Source: an uncultured Verrucomicrobiales bacterium
GTDB lineage: Bacteria; Verrucomicrobiota; Verrucomicrobiia; Verrucomicrobiales; Akkermansiaceae
Reading direction: 5' to 3'
Assembly (NCBI GenBank): GCA_937916135.1
Contig: CALFTQ010000051.1
Coordinates: forward strand, 1 to 64,000
Length of the DNA: 64,000 nucleotides
Both the position numbers and the translations under genes were made by a program. Below the pieces are notes generated by a model that did not search any database, was not told the DNA's origin, and saw only the letters and a list, made by a program, of their open reading frames with translations. This document shows positions 59,790 through 64,000 of the stretch, one piece after another (position 1 is the stretch's first letter; every line of letters begins with the position of its first letter).

Positions 59790-61664
59790 TTAATCTGCCA
59801 GGATAGCGTCCACATCTATGCCGGTGGAGCAGTTGGTGGCCTGGTCGCACTCCTTGCGGTAGCACGGGTGGCACGGCACGTGGTTTGTAAAAGTTTTATG
59901 CCCATCTCCCGGGGGGGCATACACAGCAGCCAGTCGGCTGGTCATGATAACCCGGCATCGACAGCCCACCAGTGCTGCCAGTTGGGGCAGCAAACCGTCC
60001 ACAGCATAAAGTCTGCAATCAGCCCCGAGCTCTCGGGCCACAGATTCCGGCTTGACCAGAATGCAGGGGATACTGAGTTCAGCTGCAAATGCTTCTGCTG
60101 CTTCGCGGTCTTGTTCGAACGCGAGCAGTCTTGTTTGGCCCTCGAGCCTGGAAACCAGCTCTGCCCATTTGTCCTTCGGCCAGGAATCTGCGGAGCCCAG
60201 GGTTGAGAAAGGTGCAATGTAGTTGCCTTTAGCAGCAGCGTTTCCGCACGAAGCATCTTCGTATGTCTTTCCTGTTGTCAGATGACCGTGACGCCTGAAT
60301 AAGGACAGGTAATCCTCTGTGCGGTGGGTGGGTTGTTTACCAACCACAGGCGTGAACTTCGCGCGGAGCTTCTTCCGGAACGGACTGCTGCTGAATCCAC
60401 TGGTGTACATGGGCATGAGAGCCTGCAGTTCCTTGAATATCCGTTGATTGTCACTCAGCATGTAGAGCACGTCAAAGGGCCCGTCCTTATACACCTCATC
60501 AGCATTCAATTGCTGTAAGGTGCGCTCTGTGGTGACTGCATTGGCAATGTAGTTCTGGGTGCACCAGAAGGCTTGCTGGGCAGGTGAACAGATCACTGTC
60601 AGCTTCATGTCGGGTCTGCATGCCTGAAGCTCGCGAAGGAAGGGAATTGTGAGCACGGCCTCTTCAAATTCCTCCGGCAAGCAGATAATACAGCGGAAAG
60701 GTAGGGTGCAGTATCTTTTGATAAGGGACTTCTGCGCTTCTGTAAATTGCGGGGCAAAGTATCTTGTGCATTTCCAGCGATGGTGCATCCAGAAACCATC
60801 GATGATACTTTCTCGCTGCACTTCTTCAAGTGCCCTGTTGACTTCCTGAGTAATCTCCGGCAAATCAAGATCTCCTGCGGGGATTTCTATTTCCTTGCTC
60901 AGCACAGCCTCCCATTTACCTAAGCCGGTGTTGCGGGTGGATACAGCCAGCAGATGCCCGGTTCCACGGCAGCGCTTGTAGATGAGTGAGGGCAGGGGGG
61001 TGGTGCCTGTCACTTTGCCGAAGTAAGGCAGGAACATTCCCTGCTGGGTGAACTGGTCGCTCAGCACCCCCAGCATCCCGCCGTCCTTGGCAAGGCGGAA
61101 TACCTCCTTGAGTCCCTTTTTGCTGCTGAACATTTCGCAGCCGTATCTCGTGCGGCTTTTGTAAACGATGTCTTCAAGCACCGGATTATCCAGTCTCCGA
61201 TACATGGACCCGAACCGCTTGACTTTCGGGAACAGCGGGCGGATGCGTGCCAGTATTTCCCAGTTGCCCGCATGCGGGATACAACCGATGACGCAATGCC
61301 CGTTGGCGGCCATGGATTCAAACATGTCTGCCCCGATGATTCTTACGGAGCGTGAGAGTTCTTTATCGGTCATCAGGCCGGTTTTGAATGTGCAGGCCAT
61401 GTTCATCGTCGTGCGCACCATGTTGCGGCGTACGAGAGCGGAGAGTTTGCGACCCCTGAGCATCGGGTCAACAACAATGCGCATATTCCGCGCTACTATC
61501 CTTCGCCTCCCCGGCATGACAGCCCAGACGATGTACCCGACACAGCGTCCGAATATGGCAACAAGACGTATATCCAGAACACGGAGAATGCAGCAGAAGA
61601 ATTGGTAGCACAAGGCTCCCATCTTCTGGCCGAATGTTGCTTTCCGGGGTGTGTCGGTGCTCAT
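59790..61664 (-). CDS. LpxL-type acyltransferase fused to a GT9 glycosyltransferase
   Basis: 624 residues. Residues 15-310 match lipid A acyltransferases (LpxL/HtrB): a hydrophobic N-terminus, the catalytic H131-AGNW-E136 (HAGNWE), SDQFTQQGMFLPYFG, and FWMHHRWK at the end. Residues 325-620 match GT9 heptosyltransferases: IICLPEEFEEAVLTIPFLRELQACRP, GNYIAPFSTLGSADSWPKDKWAEL, AALVGCRCRVIMTSRLAAVYA and a cysteine-rich tail (CHPCYRKEC). Each half is about full size, so this is a fusion and not a frameshift. It would join late acylation and core glycosylation of LPS in one polypeptide (inference). Confidence 0.85.
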   Translation of the reverse strand: MSTDTPRKATFGQKMGALCYQFFCCILRVLDIRLVAIFGRCVGYIVWAVMPGRRRIVARNMRIVVDPMLRGRKLSALVRRNMVRTTMNMACTFKTGLMTDKELSRSVRIIGADMFESMAANGHCVIGCIPHAGNWEILARIRPLFPKVKRFGSMYRRLDNPVLEDIVYKSRTRYGCEMFSSKKGLKEVFRLAKDGGMLGVLSDQFTQQGMFLPYFGKVTGTTPLPSLIYKRCRGTGHLLAVSTRNTGLGKWEAVLSKEIEIPAGDLDLPEITQEVNRALEEVQRESIIDGFWMHHRWKCTRYFAPQFTEAQKSLIKRYCTLPFRCIICLPEEFEEAVLTIPFLRELQACRPDMKLTVICSPAQQAFWCTQNYIANAVTTERTLQQLNADEVYKDGPFDVLYMLSDNQRIFKELQALMPMYTSGFSSSPFRKKLRAKFTPVVGKQPTHRTEDYLSLFRRHGHLTTGKTYEDASCGNAAAKGNYIAPFSTLGSADSWPKDKWAELVSRLEGQTRLLAFEQDREAAEAFAAELSIPCILVKPESVARELGADCRLYAVDGLLPQLAALVGCRCRVIMTSRLAAVYAPPGDGHKTFTNHVPCHPCYRKECDQATNCSTGIDVDAILAD

Positions 61665-61674
61665 GATGAGACTT

Positions 61675-62076
61675 TTAGTTGATTGTCATGAAACGGGGTA
61701 TATAGAAAGGTTTGCGGGTGTAGGGATCCCAGACCTTGTCGCCCACCTTGCTGTTGGTGTAGTCCAGCTGGTAGTGGGGCTCGTATGGGGAAACCAGCAC
61801 GTCCGAGAATTCACAAGGAAGCCCATAAGGAAGACCGTCTTCCGCATATTCAACGCGGCCGTTGAGGTGCCCCGAAGGAGGCAGGTCATACGGGTTTACC
61901 TTTATCCATTGTTCGCTGGCGGGTTTGCCATCCTTATCTGCAATGACATGCGGAGGGCGCTCTCCGGGGTATGTATCGCGGATGAAATTGCTGGCTATCT
62001 GCTGAAAAATACAGGAGCTGAGACTCAATGTGCAAAACAGGGTCGTGAGATGCAGAATAAAGCGGCTGTTTTTCAT
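61675..62076 (-). CDS. Small lipoprotein
   Basis: 133 residues from the ATG at 62076; a longer frame to 62208 overlaps the preceding gene. Signal peptide with lipobox LSLSSC. The mature part is Pro/Tyr-rich (YPGERPPHVIADKDGKPASEQW, GDKVWDPYTRKPFYIP) with no repeats. Family not recognised. It is the middle gene of a three-gene unit with the acyltransferase-GT9 fusion 10 bp downstream. Confidence 0.72.
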   Translation of the reverse strand: MKNSRFILHLTTLFCTLSLSSCIFQQIASNFIRDTYPGERPPHVIADKDGKPASEQWIKVNPYDLPPSGHLNGRVEYAEDGLPYGLPCEFSDVLVSPYEPHYQLDYTNSKVGDKVWDPYTRKPFYIPRFMTIN

Positions 62077-62107
62077 GGTTGTGCGGTTATGATTAATTTG
62101 TATTGAT

Positions 62108-62941
62108 TTATGAAGGTTTGTACGGTACGAGGCGCATCCGGCTTTCATTGCCGTTCTGCCCCTTCGTGAAATACGGGCAGTAGCCGTGCTCTTCGATGAG
62201 CGTTGCAATCTCCGGATAACAGGTTATCAGTGTCCGCAGGGCCGGTATCAGCATGCTGACATGGCGCTCCGGGATGCCGAACTGGCCGATGCTCCCACCG
62301 TGTGCAACATTTCCGGTAAGGGGGGAGCTTCCCCTGAAATCTACTTTCAGAATCGGGCGTCCGTGCTCTGTTTCCTGACGAAAGGTAAGGTTGACGGATG
62401 TTGTCTGGTGGATGTTCGCTCCAATCATCCGGTCGATTACCAGTTCGGCGTATCCATTGTGAATGCGCACCGCAACTCCGTGTCCATGCGTGATGATGGA
62501 AAAAATCCCGGTCTGGCGAATACGGCAGGTTTCCCGTAAAAAGCGGTTGATTTCCGCCTCCGTGAAACTGATTTCCCGGCCATTTGCGTTGCGAAGGAGA
62601 GCCGCGATGTCGCGAGCACTGCCTTTGTCAGAATACCCTGCTATGTCGAGCATGTTTTGCGGGGTCCACATGCTGATAACGGCATTTATCAACAGGCTGA
62701 CGAAAGTCAGGAATACAACCGCTGCCAGTACGGCCCAGAAGTTGAAGCGTCTCCAGAGCTCGAGCGCCAGACTCTGTGGCGGCTCCTGGGTATCATCCAT
62801 CTCTTCTTCCCCGGGCTGCCCGAAAAAAGCGCTCTTGGTCACATCTGCATCCTGCTCATCTTTGCTGAACAGAAACCCCCAGAGGGAGGTTTCTTCCTCT
62901 GGTCTCGGTTTTGTTCTCTTTCTGTTGCTAGAGCCTGGCAT
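62108..62941 (-). CDS. Single-pass membrane protein of unknown function
   Basis: 277 residues. A cytoplasmic N-terminus of about 65 acidic residues, one membrane helix (FWAVLAAVVFLTFVSLLINAVI), then an exported domain of about 190 residues. The domain contains ISFTEAEINRFLRETCRI, a pattern reminiscent of YpmS-like or lipid-transfer domains, then beta text (AELVIDRMIGANIHQTTSVNLTF). The likeness is weak. It heads the unit with the lipoprotein and the LPS fusion enzyme, which hints at an envelope lipid role. Confidence 0.65.
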   Translation of the reverse strand: MPGSSNRKRTKPRPEEETSLWGFLFSKDEQDADVTKSAFFGQPGEEEMDDTQEPPQSLALELWRRFNFWAVLAAVVFLTFVSLLINAVISMWTPQNMLDIAGYSDKGSARDIAALLRNANGREISFTEAEINRFLRETCRIRQTGIFSIITHGHGVAVRIHNGYAELVIDRMIGANIHQTTSVNLTFRQETEHGRPILKVDFRGSSPLTGNVAHGGSIGQFGIPERHVSMLIPALRTLITCYPEIATLIEEHGYCPYFTKGQNGNESRMRLVPYKPS

Positions 62942-63028
62942 GCTACACTACGCAGTCATTATAGCCCTTTTTTCCACGAAGGAAAGGAAAAAACAAGATG
63001 CAGACACCAATTTGTGGGCACGCGTGCA

Positions 63029-63964
63029 TCAGGGCTGATTAAGCGCCCAGCGCAGGTATTTGAGTGATTCACCCCAGATTTTACGGCTGGTGCTGCCGAG
63101 CACTACGACGATTACGGCGCGTCCGTTGCTCGATGCACAAGAAATGAGACATTTGCCGGCCAGATTGGTATAACCAGTCTTCATGCCTTGAACCCAGGGG
63201 TGGGAGGTCAGCAATCTGTTGGTGGAGCGGATCATCCGCACGGAACCGTTGTTTCGCCTGAACTCATAGGCAGGGATATTGATCATGCTGCGTATGGTTC
63301 TGTTATTGTATGCGTAGCAGGCGGCCAGTGCCATATCATAGGCCGTGGAGTACTGCTGAGCAGGCAGACCGTTCGGATTTTCAAAGTGAGTGTTGTACAT
63401 GCGCATGCGCCTGGCTCGCGCGTTCATTCTCGCTACAAAAGCTTCTACACTGCCAGCACAGTCGCGAGCCAGGGAGACTGCCACATCGTTGTAACTGCCG
63501 GTGAGCATGGCCTGCAGCAGTTCGCGGCGGGTGTATTGTTCACCCGCACGCAGATTCAGTCGAATAGGTGGAGCCAGCCGGTCTGAAGCTTTGATGGTGA
63601 CCACCTTGTCCAAATCCCTGGTATCACAGACGCAGAGTGCGGTAATGATCTTCTGCGTGCTGGCCACTTGCCGCCGCGTATTGGCATTGAATCCATAAAG
63701 CACATTACCATTGTAGGGGTCAATAACGCAGACTGCTGCGCAGTTTGGCTGGGGCGCCGGTACGGCCGGGGTGCGCAGTGGGCGGGTCGGGTTCAGCGGG
63801 CTTGCGTAGGGACGCCGCACGTAGCGTGCCTCACTGGGTATAGGGGCCGGTCTGTGCCCGGATAACGGTTGCTTCTGGCTGAACGGAGAAGTGAGCGCAC
63901 CGGCAGCAGGTGCGCAGGAGAAAATGAGAGTGCAGAGCGTTAGAGTGGCGGCAATAAAACGCAT
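63029..63964 (-). CDS. D-alanyl-D-alanine carboxypeptidase (S11, PBP5/6-like)
   Basis: 311 residues from the ATG at 63964 (an upstream start at 63988 gives eight more). Signal peptide followed by a Pro/Arg-rich linker of about 50 residues. Catalytic motifs: S102-TQ-K105 (ASTQKI), S156-Y-N158 and K261-T-G263 (MKTGYT). It trims pentapeptides in the periplasm. It lacks the C-terminal beta domain and amphipathic anchor of E. coli DacA, ending shortly after the catalytic domain. Single gene. Confidence 0.9.
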   Translation of the reverse strand: MRFIAATLTLCTLIFSCAPAAGALTSPFSQKQPLSGHRPAPIPSEARYVRRPYASPLNPTRPLRTPAVPAPQPNCAAVCVIDPYNGNVLYGFNANTRRQVASTQKIITALCVCDTRDLDKVVTIKASDRLAPPIRLNLRAGEQYTRRELLQAMLTGSYNDVAVSLARDCAGSVEAFVARMNARARRMRMYNTHFENPNGLPAQQYSTAYDMALAACYAYNNRTIRSMINIPAYEFRRNNGSVRMIRSTNRLLTSHPWVQGMKTGYTNLAGKCLISCASSNGRAVIVVVLGSTSRKIWGESLKYLRWALNQP

Positions 63965-64000
63965 GGCGCATGAGTCTATGCCACACACTTTGCTTTTGCA

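Noticed and set aside
1..64000. CRISPR array, prophage or insertion sequence
   Set aside because: No regularly spaced direct repeats, no cas genes, no transposase, integrase or phage structural gene were found on either strand.

Overview
The window reads as chromosomal DNA of a Verrucomicrobiota bacterium, most likely an Akkermansia-like gut mucin degrader (inference). The support is a secreted GH35 beta-galactosidase, two tandem secreted GH20 hexosaminidases, a menaquinone block, LpxL/GT9 envelope genes, Lnt, many ankyrin/TPR secreted proteins and lipoproteins, a GC-rich backbone, and almost no Shine-Dalgarno sequences. No 16S gene is present, so genus is not proven.

Layout. 1-4.6 kb: an interspersed repeat, a secreted Pro/Ala-rich protein and menD-menB-menC. 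4.7-10.1 kb: GH35, then convergent GT8, lnt and a membrane protein. 10.2-11.0 kb: ferredoxin and a DciA-like protein. 11.0-14.7 kb: an AT-rich block with a PIF1-like helicase and a 5'-truncated ankyrin gene, bounded by a 34-bp direct repeat with one mismatch. 14.6-20.7 kb: ankyrin protein, Sel1 protein and two GH20 enzymes. 20.8-27.1 kb: clpP-clpX-tsaD followed by three accessory genes ending in a NERD-helicase. 27.2-31.1 kb: secreted or anchored unknowns and a lipoprotein. 31.1-33.8 kb: hprK, a NIF3-family gene and an RluD-type gene. 33.9-40.7 kb: OatA-like acyltransferase, TPR protein, M23 peptidase, lipoprotein, pgsA. 40.8-44.7 kb: metF group and tRNA-Arg(CCT), facing tRNA-Val(CAC). 44.7-50.9 kb: PfkB kinase, then an AT-rich block with an Abi_2/HEPN protein behind a small structured RNA, a zinc-ribbon/BRCT protein and the 3' half of a 1062-residue LigA. 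50.9-55.5 kb: three envelope proteins. 55.9-64 kb: recJ, membrane metallopeptidase, SufT-like protein, LpxL-GT9 fusion, small envelope proteins and a D-Ala-D-Ala carboxypeptidase.

The best candidates for something undescribed lie in 45.7-50.9 kb. LigA carries about 360 unrecognised residues inside its helix-hairpin-helix domain. Base composition falls inside the ligA coding sequence and stays low through the BRCT gene and the Abi gene. Between the BRCT and Abi genes a near-consensus promoter drives a roughly 70-nt hairpin RNA ending in a U tract at the Abi start codon, the layout expected of an abiF-type RNA/HEPN toxin-antitoxin pair.

A second, genome-wide signal is promoter placement: at many genes on both strands the -10 box lies only 6-9 bp before the start codon, which predicts leaderless or nearly leaderless mRNAs. 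The same pattern was used here to choose several start codons.
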